Shown here: one piece after another, positions 26,809 through 34,306 of the stretch | Numbering within the stretch: the stretch's first letter is position 1 | How the letters are laid out: the number at the start of each line of letters is the position of its first letter | Assembly: GCA_030840645.1 (NCBI GenBank) | Contig: JAVEEC010000044.1 | Span: 1-34,306, forward strand | Length of the DNA: 34,306 nt | Direction of reading: 5' to 3' | Source: Frankiaceae bacterium | GTDB taxonomy: Bacteria > Actinomycetota > Actinomycetes > BP-191 | Program-made: the position numbers and the translations under genes | The notes under the pieces: generated by a model | Databases searched by the model: none | What the model saw: only the letters and a program-made list of their open reading frames with translations | What the model was told of the DNA's origin: nothing

Positions 26809-27531
26809 TCAGCCGGTCCCGACGACGGCCATCGGGTGGTCGTCGCGGTAGCCGAGGCGCGTGTACACGGCCGCGGCGACGGCGTTGTCCGACATGTGCC
26901 ACAGGCCGCACGCGCCCTCGTCGCCGAGCAGCGCCGCCGTAGCCCACGCGGTGACGGCCGTACCTGCCCCGGTGCCGCGGGCGTCCGGCGCGGTCGCGAT
27001 CGACGCGAGGAAGCCGAGGCCGCCGACGATCGTCGCGTCCGCCGCGACGGCGACCAGCCGGCCGTCGCGGCGCAGCCCCGCCCACCGACGTACGTCCGGG
27101 TGCCCGACCGGCAGCGCCGCGTCGGGGAACCCGCCCGCGAGCAGGTCGCGTACCTCGCCCTCCGCGCTGCCCGGCAGCCACGCGGCCGGCTCGGGAACGA
27201 CCGGCGGCTCTATCGTCCAGCGGAACGCCCACCCGGCCCGTTCGTGCGGCGCGACGTCGCCGAGCAGCGGGGCCGACCCGCGGGGCAGCGACAGCCAGCA
27301 GTCGTCCGGCCGTGCCCGGATCAGCGCGCGGGCCAGCGCCGCGGCGTCCTCGGCCGGCCCGGTGACGACCAGCTCCGGCTCGTCGCCGAACAGGTGGAAA
27401 ACCCCGACGGCCGCGCCGTACCCGTGCGCGGGCAGGTCGGTGGCCCGGCGCGCGGCGAGCTGCCGGAGGAGCAGGTCGCGTTCGGCGGCGGCGGCGAGGT
27501 CGGCGGCGTCGAGGATCGACGGGACGGTCAC
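26809..27531 (-). CDS. GNAT-family N-acetyltransferase
   Basis: The 240-residue protein has an unassigned N-terminal half and a C-terminal GNAT domain. The acetyl-CoA-binding motif A reads FLASIATAPDARGTGAGTAV (about 174-193), followed by SDNAVAAAVYTRLGYRDDHP, the usual end of the fold. The substrate is unknown. The GTG at 27531 lies 12 bp after the stop of the upstream surface-protein gene, so it may be cotranscribed with that pair. No ribosome binding site is obvious. It converges on aspS with a 3-bp gap. Confidence 0.85.
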   Translation of the reverse strand: MTVPSILDAADLAAAAERDLLLRQLAARRATDLPAHGYGAAVGVFHLFGDEPELVVTGPAEDAAALARALIRARPDDCWLSLPRGSAPLLGDVAPHERAGWAFRWTIEPPVVPEPAAWLPGSAEGEVRDLLAGGFPDAALPVGHPDVRRWAGLRRDGRLVAVAADATIVGGLGFLASIATAPDARGTGAGTAVTAWATAALLGDEGACGLWHMSDNAVAAAVYTRLGYRDDHPMAVVGTG

Positions 27532-27543
27532 GAACGGCCCGGG

Positions 27544-29871
27544 TCAGGCCGCCCGGCGGCGGCGCCGCAGCAGGACCGCGACGGCGCCGGTGACGGTCGC
27601 GGCCGCGACCGGGAGCGCGGCGGGGATGCCGGTCGTCGGGATGGTCCCGCCGCCCCCGGACCCGCTGCCAGGACCCGACCCGCCGCCGGACCCGCCGGTA
27701 CCGCCGCCGCCCGAGGCGACGCCGGCCGCGCAGGCCGCGAGCGAGCCGTCGTTGCCGGCCGCGCTGCCGCCGGTCGAGCCCGAGATCGAGCAGCCGGCCC
27801 GCTGGACGGCCGGGAACAGCGGCACCGGGTCGCCCAGGCCGGTCGCGCCCCGCCGGTAGTTCCACGTCCTGGTGGCCTCGATGACGACCGGCACCTCGTC
27901 GGGGAAGTGCTCGACCTTGGTGTCCGGCACGCTCGCGGACTTCGGCTCGGCCGCGATGTGCGCCTCGACCGACTCGAACACCGTGCTGCCCGTCGGGCTG
28001 CCGATCACCGAGAACGGCACCGTGATCGTGTACGTCTGGTCGGCGAACGTGCTCGTCACCGCCGTCGCCGCCGGGACGCTGGGGTACACGACGTAGTTGG
28101 GCTTGCAGGCGCTGACCGAGCAGAGGTCGACGGTCCGCGCCGGCCCGGCCGAGGCGAACGAGTCGGTACCGGTCGCCAGCTCCTCGACCTGCGCGTAGTA
28201 GATCGGGTCACCGGTCGTCGGCGTGCCCGCGACCTGCCAGCGCACGACGAGCTGCGCGGCGGGCAGGTTGGCCGCGGTGGCGACGTCGGAGAGCCGGCCC
28301 TCGGCGAGGTGGACCTTGATGACGAGGTTCTCGCCGGAGGTCTCCATCGTCGCTTCGAGGATGTCGGCCGAGGAGAGCGACGTGCCGCCGAGCGGCTTGA
28401 GCCGCGCGTCGCCGAGGTCGTCGCTCACGCCGCTGATCGGCTCGGTCGACTCCAGCGGCGCGAGCGGCTTGCCCGTCCAGGCGTTCAGGCCGGTGCTCTG
28501 CGTCACGACGGTGTCGACCGGCGCGCCGGCGTGGTCGGCGCCCTCCGGCGCGTCGCGGCCGAGGTCCATCAACCGGTTCGACGTGTCGGCGTAGACGATC
28601 CGGGCGCGGCCGTCGTTGTCGATGACGATCTTGAAGAAGTCCGCGAGGTTGCGGTTGCCGACGCTCGCGATGCAGCCGGTGCCCGCCAGGCAGATGTCGT
28701 CGTAGTGCATCGGGTGCGGAGCCGCCTTGACCTGCACGATGTGCGGCGCGTGCGTCTGCGCGTGGTCGACCTGCGCGAAGTACAGGTCCCACTTCTGGTC
28801 GTTCTGGTCGTCCGGCTTGATGTCCTCAGACGTGCCGTACCACGCCACGTCGAGCATGCCGGGGCCGGCGGCCGCCGCCCACGAGAACACGTTCGTCGTC
28901 GCCGGGGGCTTGCTGATCTGGCGGACCGGCGCCCACTTCGTCCAGCCGTCGGCCGCGCTCGCGGACGTGTAGTAGACCTGGTAGTTGTCGTCCTCGGTCC
29001 AGACGATGTACACGTTGCGGTCGGTGTCCTGCGTCACGATCGGGAAGAGCAGCCCGGGGGAGCCGTCACGCGCGTCGGTCGCGTCGTGGTAGTCGAACGC
29101 GAGCTTGCCGTCCGCGTCGGGGGTGCCGATCGCGAGCTGCAGGGCGTTGCCGACGTGGGTGACGGTGAGGAACTTGCCGGTGTGCTGGTCGACGATGACG
29201 TTCGCGCCGGTGTTGCCCTTGAACTGCCCGGCCGAGCGCGAGTAGTCGAGCCCGTCGGTGGTCATGTCGACCTGCGGGCCGTTGTACGCCATGTAGACCA
29301 GCGGGGTCGGCCCGGTGTACGGCGACACGGTCTTGTCGCTGACGGCCGGGTCGAACGCCGCCATCCACTGCCGGTCCGCGTTGGCCAGGCCCTGCTGCGA
29401 GCAGCCGTTCGCGTTGCTGTCCACGGTCTTGCCGTCGTCGGCGGTCGTGCCGGCGGTGAAGCACGCGAGCGCCCAGAGGTCGTTGTAGAACGCCCGGCCG
29501 TTGCGGGTGACGTAGATCTCGGTGTCGCCGCCGCCCGGGCCGAGCGTCGCCTTGCCCGGGCAGCCGGTGCACGCCTCGTCGACCGGCGTGCCGGTGTTGA
29601 ACTCGAGGTCGTTGACGTTGCGGTAGGAGTCGCCGCCGTCGACGGAGATGTTCCAGATGGACCGCTGCACGCCGGTGCCCTGCGGGCCGGAGACATGCAT
29701 CGTGCCGTTCGGCGAGACCGCGATGTCCGGCTCGCCGTAGACGTGGATCGGGTCGGCGATGCGCGGAACGCCGAACTGGATCACCGGCGGCGGCGCGCTG
29801 TTGGCGGGGGCGAGGACGACGGCGCCGGTCGCGATCGCGACGGCGGCGAGGACGGGAAGTACGCGGGGCAT
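27544..29871 (-). CDS. Secreted sortase-anchored protein, beta-propeller-like (copy B)
   Basis: The 775-residue protein has a signal peptide (MPRVLPVLAAVAIATGAVVL, then APANSA) and a large external region. The N-terminal half contains GVPRIADPIHVYGEPDIAVS, the Asp-box-like SVDGGDSYR, VDQHTGKFL and repeated IVW/VYY strands, recalling sialidase-type propellers; no catalytic set was identified. A second half has APHPMHYDDICLAGTGCIAS and LCSVSACKPNY. A Gly/Ser spacer leads to IPTTG (about 744), a membrane helix and RRRRRAA, a sortase-type sorting signal. The ATG at 29871 is preceded by AGGAG (5 nt); an in-frame GTG at 29877 overlaps that site. It is a clear tandem paralogue of the gene upstream. 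Confidence 0.82.
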   Translation of the reverse strand: MPRVLPVLAAVAIATGAVVLAPANSAPPPVIQFGVPRIADPIHVYGEPDIAVSPNGTMHVSGPQGTGVQRSIWNISVDGGDSYRNVNDLEFNTGTPVDEACTGCPGKATLGPGGGDTEIYVTRNGRAFYNDLWALACFTAGTTADDGKTVDSNANGCSQQGLANADRQWMAAFDPAVSDKTVSPYTGPTPLVYMAYNGPQVDMTTDGLDYSRSAGQFKGNTGANVIVDQHTGKFLTVTHVGNALQLAIGTPDADGKLAFDYHDATDARDGSPGLLFPIVTQDTDRNVYIVWTEDDNYQVYYTSASAADGWTKWAPVRQISKPPATTNVFSWAAAAGPGMLDVAWYGTSEDIKPDDQNDQKWDLYFAQVDHAQTHAPHIVQVKAAPHPMHYDDICLAGTGCIASVGNRNLADFFKIVIDNDGRARIVYADTSNRLMDLGRDAPEGADHAGAPVDTVVTQSTGLNAWTGKPLAPLESTEPISGVSDDLGDARLKPLGGTSLSSADILEATMETSGENLVIKVHLAEGRLSDVATAANLPAAQLVVRWQVAGTPTTGDPIYYAQVEELATGTDSFASAGPARTVDLCSVSACKPNYVVYPSVPAATAVTSTFADQTYTITVPFSVIGSPTGSTVFESVEAHIAAEPKSASVPDTKVEHFPDEVPVVIEATRTWNYRRGATGLGDPVPLFPAVQRAGCSISGSTGGSAAGNDGSLAACAAGVASGGGGTGGSGGGSGPGSGSGGGGTIPTTGIPAALPVAAATVTGAVAVLLRRRRRAA

Positions 29872-29893
29872 GGGCACTCCTGGTAGTTGGTGC

Positions 29894-32218
29894 CTACGAA
29901 GGGGGGCGGGCGGTGCGGCGCCGGACCGCGAGGCCGGTGACGAGCAGCGCCACGGCGCCGAGCGACCACGACAGCGGGAGGCCGGTCGCGGGCAGGTGCG
30001 GCCCGCCCGCGGGCGGCGGCGTGACCGGCCCGCCCTTCGGCTTCTGCGGCACCGGTGCCGTGACCGGCTTGGCGCCGGGCCCGAGCACCGTCTTCGCGCC
30101 GCGCTGGTAGTTGTAGGTGCGCGTCCCCTCGATCTGCAGGTTGACCTCGTCCGCTTCGGCGGAGGGGTTGTCGAGCGGCACCTCGGCCGGGCGTGGCGCG
30201 AGCGCGGCGAACGCCATCACCGACTCGAACAGCGCGTTACCCGGCACGCTGCCGATCGCGTCGGCCGGCACCGTGATCGTGTACGTCACCGGGCCGTCGC
30301 CGTCCGCCGTCACGGTCGGCTGCGAGGCGGTCGGGTCGGCGCGGTAGTCGAGGTAGTTCGGCTTGCAGCCGGACACCGAGCAGAGGTCGACGGACTTGGT
30401 CGGCCCGGCGAACGCCCGCAGCGCGCCACCCTGCGCCGGGCTCTCGATGCCGGCGTGGTAGAGCGTGTCACCGACCTGCCATCGGACGATCAGCTGCGCG
30501 AACGGCGTCGCCCCCCTGGTGGCCACGCTCCCGAGCGGGCCGCCGTCGACGTCGAGGCGGATCTTCAGCGTCTCGCCGGTGTAGTCGAGGGCGAGGTACG
30601 TGACGTCGGCCCCCGGCACGTTCGTCCCGCCGAGCGGCTTCAGCAGCGCGTCGCCCTTCGGGTCGGTCACGCCGAGGACCGGCGCCGTCACGTCGTCGGC
30701 GGCGAGCGGCTGGCCGGTCCACGCGTTCAGCCCGGTGCGCTGGCGGATGACGACGTCGAGCGGCGCGCCCTGGTGGTCGGCGCCGGTGTCGGAGCCGTTG
30801 GCCTGGGAGAGCCGGTTGGACGAGTCGGTGTAGATGATCTGTGCCCGGCCGCTCGGGTCGATCGTCAGCTTGAAGAAGTCGGCCTGGTTGCGGTTGCCCT
30901 GCGCGGAGATGCAGAGCGTGCCGAGCATGCAGATGTCGTTGTAGTGCATCGGGTGCGGCGTGGCGCGCACCTGCACGACGTGCGGCGCGGCGGTGTTGGC
31001 GTGGTCGACCTGCGAGAAGTACACGTGCCAGACCTGGGCCTTCCGCTCGCTCGGGCCGTTCGAGCCGAGCTGGGCGAGGGTCTGGTCGGTGCCGTACCAG
31101 GCCACGTCGAGGATGCCGTTGCCGCCGGCCTTCGCCCACGGGAAGAGGTTGGTGTTGGACGGGGGCTTGTCGATCGTGCGGACCGGCGACCACTGCGTCC
31201 ACTCGTTGTTCGCGCCGGGCGGCGCCCACGCGTAGTGGACCCGGTAGTCCTTGTGGTCGATCCAGACCGCGTAGAGGTTGCGGGCGGTGTCCTGGGTGAG
31301 GATCGGGAACAGCGTCTCCGGGTCGGCGGTGTCCGCGGTGTCGACCGCGGTCGTGTAGTGGAACGTCAGGTGCCCGGTCGCGTCCGGCACGCCGACCGCG
31401 AGCGCCAGGCCGCCGCCGCTGCTGTCGCTGCAGAGGCCGAGGAAGTCGCCGGTGTGCTGGTCGACCACGGGAACGCCGTGGTTGGGGTTGTGGGTGCCGT
31501 CGTCGCAGTACTCGCCGGCCGCGTCGCCGAGGTGGTAGTTGGTGCCGTCGGTGGTGAAGTCGACCCGGTCGCCGACCGCCTGGTCCGCGTACTCCATGTA
31601 GAGCAGCGGCTTCGTGCCGGTGTACGGCGAGATCGTGTTGTCGCTCGGCACCGGGTCGTAGAGCGCCATCCACTCGCGGTCGCCGCCGGGGTGCGAGCAG
31701 CCACCCGGGCTGGACGCGATCGTCTTGCCGTCGTCCTCGGTGTACGAGGCGGAGAAGCAGAGCAGCGCGTAGAGGTCGTTGTAGTAGACGTGCCCGAGGT
31801 GGTCGGCCGCGAGCTCGGTGTCGCCGCCGCCCGGGCCGAGGTCGCTCTTCGACGGGAACAGCGCGGAGGTGTCGTACGCGTCGCCCAGCGCCTTGCCGCA
31901 CACCCCGAGCGCCTTGAAGGGCTCGCCGCAGGTCGTCGCCTGGGCCAGCCGGTACGAGTCCCCGCCGTCGACGGAGATGTTCCAGACCGACCGCTGCACG
32001 CCGGTGCCCTGCGGCCCGCTCGCGTGGATGGTGCCGTTCGGGTTGACGATCATGTTCGGCTCGCCGTACGCGTGGATCGGGTCGACGACGCGCGGCACGC
32101 CGAACGTCACCGGCGGCTCCGTAGCGGCGGGGGAGGCGGTCGTCGAGAGCGCCACGGCCGAGGCGGCGAGGGCGGCGGCGGCGAGCGCCGCGAACCGGGT
32201 CGAGGGGGAACGGCGCAC
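29894..32218 (-). CDS. Secreted sortase-anchored protein, beta-propeller-like (copy A)
   Basis: The 774-residue paralogue of copy B has a signal peptide (FAALAAAALAASAVALSTTA) and shares GVPRVVDPIHAYGEPN, GPQGTGVQRSVWNISVDGG, LGPGGGDTE, VDQHTGDF, LFPILTQDTARNLYAVW, ILDVAWYGTDQ, PHPMHYNDIC, GNRNQADFFK and TGLNAWTGQPLA. It ends PHLPATG (from about 740), a hydrophobic helix and RRRTARPPS, a canonical LPXTG-type signal. The start is GTG at 32218, with GGAG 6 nt upstream; the open frame continues further upstream but without signal-peptide features. The function is unknown: the Asp-box-like motif suggests a sugar-binding or propeller fold, by inference only. No sortase gene is in the window. Confidence 0.82.
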   Translation of the reverse strand: MRRSPSTRFAALAAAALAASAVALSTTASPAATEPPVTFGVPRVVDPIHAYGEPNMIVNPNGTIHASGPQGTGVQRSVWNISVDGGDSYRLAQATTCGEPFKALGVCGKALGDAYDTSALFPSKSDLGPGGGDTELAADHLGHVYYNDLYALLCFSASYTEDDGKTIASSPGGCSHPGGDREWMALYDPVPSDNTISPYTGTKPLLYMEYADQAVGDRVDFTTDGTNYHLGDAAGEYCDDGTHNPNHGVPVVDQHTGDFLGLCSDSSGGGLALAVGVPDATGHLTFHYTTAVDTADTADPETLFPILTQDTARNLYAVWIDHKDYRVHYAWAPPGANNEWTQWSPVRTIDKPPSNTNLFPWAKAGGNGILDVAWYGTDQTLAQLGSNGPSERKAQVWHVYFSQVDHANTAAPHVVQVRATPHPMHYNDICMLGTLCISAQGNRNQADFFKLTIDPSGRAQIIYTDSSNRLSQANGSDTGADHQGAPLDVVIRQRTGLNAWTGQPLAADDVTAPVLGVTDPKGDALLKPLGGTNVPGADVTYLALDYTGETLKIRLDVDGGPLGSVATRGATPFAQLIVRWQVGDTLYHAGIESPAQGGALRAFAGPTKSVDLCSVSGCKPNYLDYRADPTASQPTVTADGDGPVTYTITVPADAIGSVPGNALFESVMAFAALAPRPAEVPLDNPSAEADEVNLQIEGTRTYNYQRGAKTVLGPGAKPVTAPVPQKPKGGPVTPPPAGGPHLPATGLPLSWSLGAVALLVTGLAVRRRTARPPS

Positions 32219-32301
32219 GACGAGCTCCGAATCGCTGTTCGTCCGAGGGAGGGGCAACTGTCTCACCCCTTCGCCGTCGGGGTGCACGGCACCTGCCCCC
32301 C

Positions 32302-32330
32302 TTGTGGCGATCCGTTGCGGTCCGTACCGT
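32302..32330 (+). promoter_or_regulatory. Promoter of the small secreted protein
   Basis: TTGTGG (32302-32307) and TACCGT (32325-32330) are 17 bp apart. Transcription would start near 32337, with AGGAG (32347-32351) 8 nt before the GTG at 32360. The pair closely resembles the yajC promoter. Confidence 0.6.
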
Positions 32331-32359
32331 TCGTCCCCCAGATCCCAGGAGTCGTCATC

Positions 32360-32773
32360 GTGCGCTCGCCCCGCCCCCGTTCCGCCCTCGCGGCCGTCAG
32401 CCTCGCCGTCCTCGCCGCGCTGCTCCCCGCCGCCGGTGCCGCCGCCGCGGAGCCGGCCATCCCGCCGCTCGTCACGCCGGACTGCACGGCGGTCGCGTCG
32501 TTCGAGAAGTTCGTGACGGGAGAGCTGTCCGTCACGGTCACCGCGATCGTCACCGGCCACTGCCGCGAGGCGGAGTGGGTGACCTGCGACGTGACGCTGA
32601 TCGGCGCCACCGCGGTGATCGGGCGGCGCCGCGACGGCGGCATGCAGGACTGCGAGGTCAGGCTGGCGTTCAACGGCCTGCAGGCGACGCCGTACGTCAA
32701 CATCGGCCAGGTCGGCTACAGCGCGTCGGACCCGGCGTACATCTGGACCAACGTCGCCTACACGGTGCCGTAG
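32360..32773 (+). CDS. Small secreted four-cysteine protein
   Basis: The 137-residue protein has a long signal peptide (SALAAVSLAVLAALLPAAGA, then AAAEPA) and a mature part of about 105 residues with four cysteines (PDCTAV, GHCREAEW, VTCDVTL, MQDCEVRL). They are likely to form two disulfides in a beta-rich domain. No family is recognised and no anchor is seen, so it is probably released. The start is GTG 32360 with AGGAG 8 nt upstream. It is divergent from the two sorted proteins, and its stop directly abuts the convergent vapC stop. Confidence 0.75.
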   Translation: MRSPRPRSALAAVSLAVLAALLPAAGAAAAEPAIPPLVTPDCTAVASFEKFVTGELSVTVTAIVTGHCREAEWVTCDVTLIGATAVIGRRRDGGMQDCEVRLAFNGLQATPYVNIGQVGYSASDPAYIWTNVAYTVP

Positions 32774-33178
32774 TCAGACCCGGACGACGGCGAGCCCGGC
32801 GAGCCCCTCAAGCGCGTCGAAGTCGCCGTCCTGCGTCACGACCGGGATGCTGTGCGCGACCGCCGTTGCGGCGATCCAGAGGTCGTTGACGTTGACCCGG
32901 CGGCCGGCCTGGGCCAGGTACACCCGCAGCTCCGCCCAGTTGTAGGCCACCGCGTCGTCGATCGGGAGCACAGCGGCGTCGCCGAGCGAGTGGAAGGTCC
33001 GCAGCCGAGCCATCCGGGTCTGGACGTCGGCGGCGGCGAGGACGCCGACCTGCAGCTCCGCGATGGTGACGACGGACACCGCCCACAGGTCCGGCAGCGC
33101 CGACTCGTCCAGCGGGCGTCCGGTCTCGCCCGCGATCAGCACCGACGTGTCGACGAGACCCTGGAGGGCCGCCGTCAA
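32774..33178 (-). CDS. VapC-type PIN-domain toxin ribonuclease
   Basis: The 134-residue PIN protein has acidic metal-site residues Asp10 (LVDTSVLI), Glu41 (IAELQVGVL), Asp99 (NVNDLWIAATA) and Asp117/Asp119 (VTQDGDFDALEG). VapC toxins are Mg-dependent RNases cleaving tRNA or rRNA. The start is TTG at 33178, overlapping the antitoxin stop as TTGA, which fits coupled translation behind the antitoxin; the frame extends upstream only inside the antitoxin gene. The target RNA cannot be inferred. Confidence 0.9.
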   Translation of the reverse strand: MTAALQGLVDTSVLIAGETGRPLDESALPDLWAVSVVTIAELQVGVLAAADVQTRMARLRTFHSLGDAAVLPIDDAVAYNWAELRVYLAQAGRRVNVNDLWIAATAVAHSIPVVTQDGDFDALEGLAGLAVVRV

Positions 33179-33432
33179 CGGATCGGGCCGAGGTCGTCGG
33201 TGGTGTCGCCCGCGAGGCGGGCCAGGTCGTGCCGCAGTCCGGGATCGGCCTGTGACGTGCGGATCCGCTCGATCAGCTCGTCTCTGGTCATCCACCGGCG
33301 CCGGGTCGAGCGGATCGGGACCAGCTGGGCTACGGGCCGGCCGCGCACGGTGATGACGATCTCCTCGCCGTCCTGGACCCGCTTGAGGAGGGCGCCGGTG
33401 CCGTTCCGCAGCTCCCGTGATGCGACGTTCAT
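33175..33432 (-). CDS. Phd/YefM-type antitoxin of a VapBC pair
   Basis: The 85-residue protein begins MNVASRELRNGTGALLKRVQ, then GEEIVITVRGRPVAQLVPI, the Phd/YefM antitoxin fold that binds DNA as a dimer. The C-terminal 35 residues (TRDELIERIRTSQADPGLRH) should wrap the toxin. The ATG at 33432 lies 6 nt after a TACGGT -10, with no Shine-Dalgarno sequence. A palindrome over promoter and start is the likely autoregulatory site. The toxin overlaps its stop by 4 bp. Confidence 0.88.
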   Translation of the reverse strand: MNVASRELRNGTGALLKRVQDGEEIVITVRGRPVAQLVPIRSTRRRWMTRDELIERIRTSQADPGLRHDLARLAGDTTDDLGPIR

Positions 33433-33447
33433 GCTACGACCGTAGCA
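33432..33447 (-). promoter_or_regulatory. vapB promoter with overlapping operator palindrome
   Basis: TGCTAC and GTAGCA flank GACC, forming a 16-bp palindrome that covers the -10 TACGGT (33444-33439) and reaches the first base of the vapB ATG. Antitoxin or toxin-antitoxin complex bound here would block transcription. The -10 ends 6 nt before the ATG, another predicted leaderless start. Confidence 0.6.
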
Positions 33448-33459
33448 CAACGGTCCGGT

Positions 33460-33465
33460 TAGGCT
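33460..33465 (+). promoter_or_regulatory. -10 element TAGGCT of rarA, predicted leaderless
   Basis: TAGGCT ends 6 nt before the GTG at 33472; no Shine-Dalgarno sequence is present. The whole divergent vapB/rarA gap is only 39 bp, so the two promoters lie side by side and the vapB operator may influence both. Confidence 0.55.
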
Positions 33466-33471
33466 CGGGAC

Positions 33472-34306
33472 GTGGAGCGGTCGCTGTTCGACGGCGCGCG
33501 CGAGGACGCCGAGGCGCGCGTCGCGCCGCTGGCGGTCCGCATGCGCCCCCGCACGCTCGACGAGGTCGTCGGCCAGGCGCACCTGCTCGGCCCGGGCACC
33601 CCGCTGCGCAGGCTGGTCGAGGGCGACGCGCCGATCTCGCTGCTGCTCTGGGGCCCGCCCGGCACCGGCAAGACCACCCTCGCGTACGTCGTCGCCCAGG
33701 CCACCGCACGGCGCTTCCGCGAGCTGTCCGCGGTCACCGCGGGCGTCAAGGACGTCAGGAAGGTCATCGAGGAGGCGCGCGACGCGCTCGCGCTCAACGG
33801 CGCGCAGACGGTGCTGTTCATCGACGAGGTGCACCGCTTCTCCAAGACCCAGCAGGACGCGCTGCTGCCCGCCGTCGAGAACCGGTGGGTGACCCTCGTC
33901 GCCGCCACGACGGAGAACCCGTTCTTCTCGGTCATCGCCCCGCTCATGTCCCGCTCGCTGCTGATGCGGCTCGAGCCGCTCTCGGACGACGACGTCCGTA
34001 CGGTCGTCGCCAGGACGATGGCCGACGCGCGCGGCCTCGGCGACACCGGCCTCACCCTGAGCCAGGAGGCGGAGGACCACCTGGTCCGCATCGCGGGCGG
34101 GGACGCGCGCAAGGCGCTCACGGCGCTGGAGGCCGCCGCCGGCGCGGCCCAGGCCCTGGGCGAGCACGACATCTCCCTGGAACGGCTCGAAGAGGCCGTC
34201 GACCGGGCCGCCGTCCGCTACGACAGGGACGGCGACGAGCACTACGACGTGGCGAGCGCGTTCATCAAGAGCCTGCGCGGCAGCGACGTGGACGCGGCGC
34301 TGCACT
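33472..34306 (+). CDS. rarA: Replication-associated recombination protein A (RarA/MgsA), cut by window end
   Basis: The first 278 codons of a clamp-loader-like AAA+ ATPase are present. Visible are [20 protein letters not shown], Walker [11 protein letters not shown] (about 60-69), the Walker [21 protein letters not shown], sensor 1 [13 protein letters not shown] and [11 protein letters not shown] with the arginine finger. These are diagnostic of RarA/MgsA/WRNIP1, which acts at stalled forks. The C-terminal tetramerisation region is beyond the edge; the last segment ([20 protein letters not shown]) is the conserved start of that part. The start is GTG 33472, 6 nt after TAGGCT. The aspS-rarA neighbourhood is normal for actinobacteria, but here the surface-protein and vapBC genes lie between them. 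Confidence 0.94.
   Translation, partial: MERSLFDGAREDAEARVAPLAVRMRPRTLDEVVGQAHLLGPGTPLRRLVEGDAPISLLLWGPPGTGKTTLAYVVAQATARRFRELSAVTAGVKDVRKVIEEARDALALNGAQTVLFIDEVHRFSKTQQDALLPAVENRWVTLVAATTENPFFSVIAPLMSRSLLMRLEPLSDDDVRTVVARTMADARGLGDTGLTLSQEAEDHLVRIAGGDARKALTALEAAAGAAQALGEHDISLERLEEAVDRAAVRYDRDGDEHYDVASAFIKSLRGSDVDAALH

Noticed and set aside
26836-32773. Plus-strand frames of about 1000 codons opposite the surface-protein genes
   Set aside because: They are antisense shadows; the minus strand has signal peptides, ribosome binding sites and sorting signals.

Overview
The window is very GC-rich. Short intergenic gaps, stop/start overlaps of the NTGA kind, about as many GTG as ATG starts, and the gene order pdxS-pdxT-yebC-ruvCAB-yajC-secDF-apt-rsh-ppi-MBL-hisS-aspS-rarA all point to an actinomycete (class Actinomycetia). 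This is inferred from gene order and coding style; no rRNA or other marker allows a genus call. No tRNA or rRNA gene, insertion sequence, phage gene, origin or cas gene was seen.

Layout. (1) 1-3468: a long CRISPR array of 36-bp repeats with 34-40-bp spacers, about 48 repeats visible and continuing past the left edge. Repeats are identical up to about 2818 and decay over the last 600 bp, so the old (trailer) end is on the right and the leader and any cas genes should lie left of the window. (2) 3565-4608: a DUF3048 lipoprotein. (3) 9157-4601, minus strand: a compact leuABCD operon behind a transcription attenuator with a 12-residue leader peptide containing three consecutive Leu codons. (4) 9181-12849, plus strand: pdxS, a membrane-anchored protein, pdxT, yebC and a small lipoprotein. 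The pdxS and leu promoters have overlapping -10 elements. (5) 12886-15073: ruvCAB behind a LexA-type SOS box. (6) 15085-15228, minus: an unrecognised 47-residue protein with a near-perfect ribosome binding site. (7) 15386-19267: yajC-secD-secF-apt, with apt apparently starting at CTG. (8) 19311-21650: a long bifunctional (p)ppGpp synthetase/hydrolase. (9) 22937-21710, minus: a membrane-anchored cyclophilin and a small membrane protein. (10) 23034-26805: an MBL hydrolase, hisS and aspS. (11) 32218-26809, minus: two tandem paralogous secreted proteins with C-terminal sortase-type signals, then a GNAT acetyltransferase. (12) 32360-32773: a small secreted four-cysteine protein. (13) 33432-32774, minus: a vapBC-type toxin-antitoxin pair. 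(14) 33472 to the right edge: the first 278 codons of rarA/mgsA.

How the parts work together. The housekeeping core covers leucine and pyridoxal phosphate synthesis, Holliday-junction processing, Sec export, the stringent response and tRNA charging. A repeated regulatory theme is a TANNNT -10 hexamer ending 6-7 nt before a start codon with no Shine-Dalgarno sequence, seen at six genes; these are predicted leaderless mRNAs. Functions come from motif recognition by eye, not from database searches.
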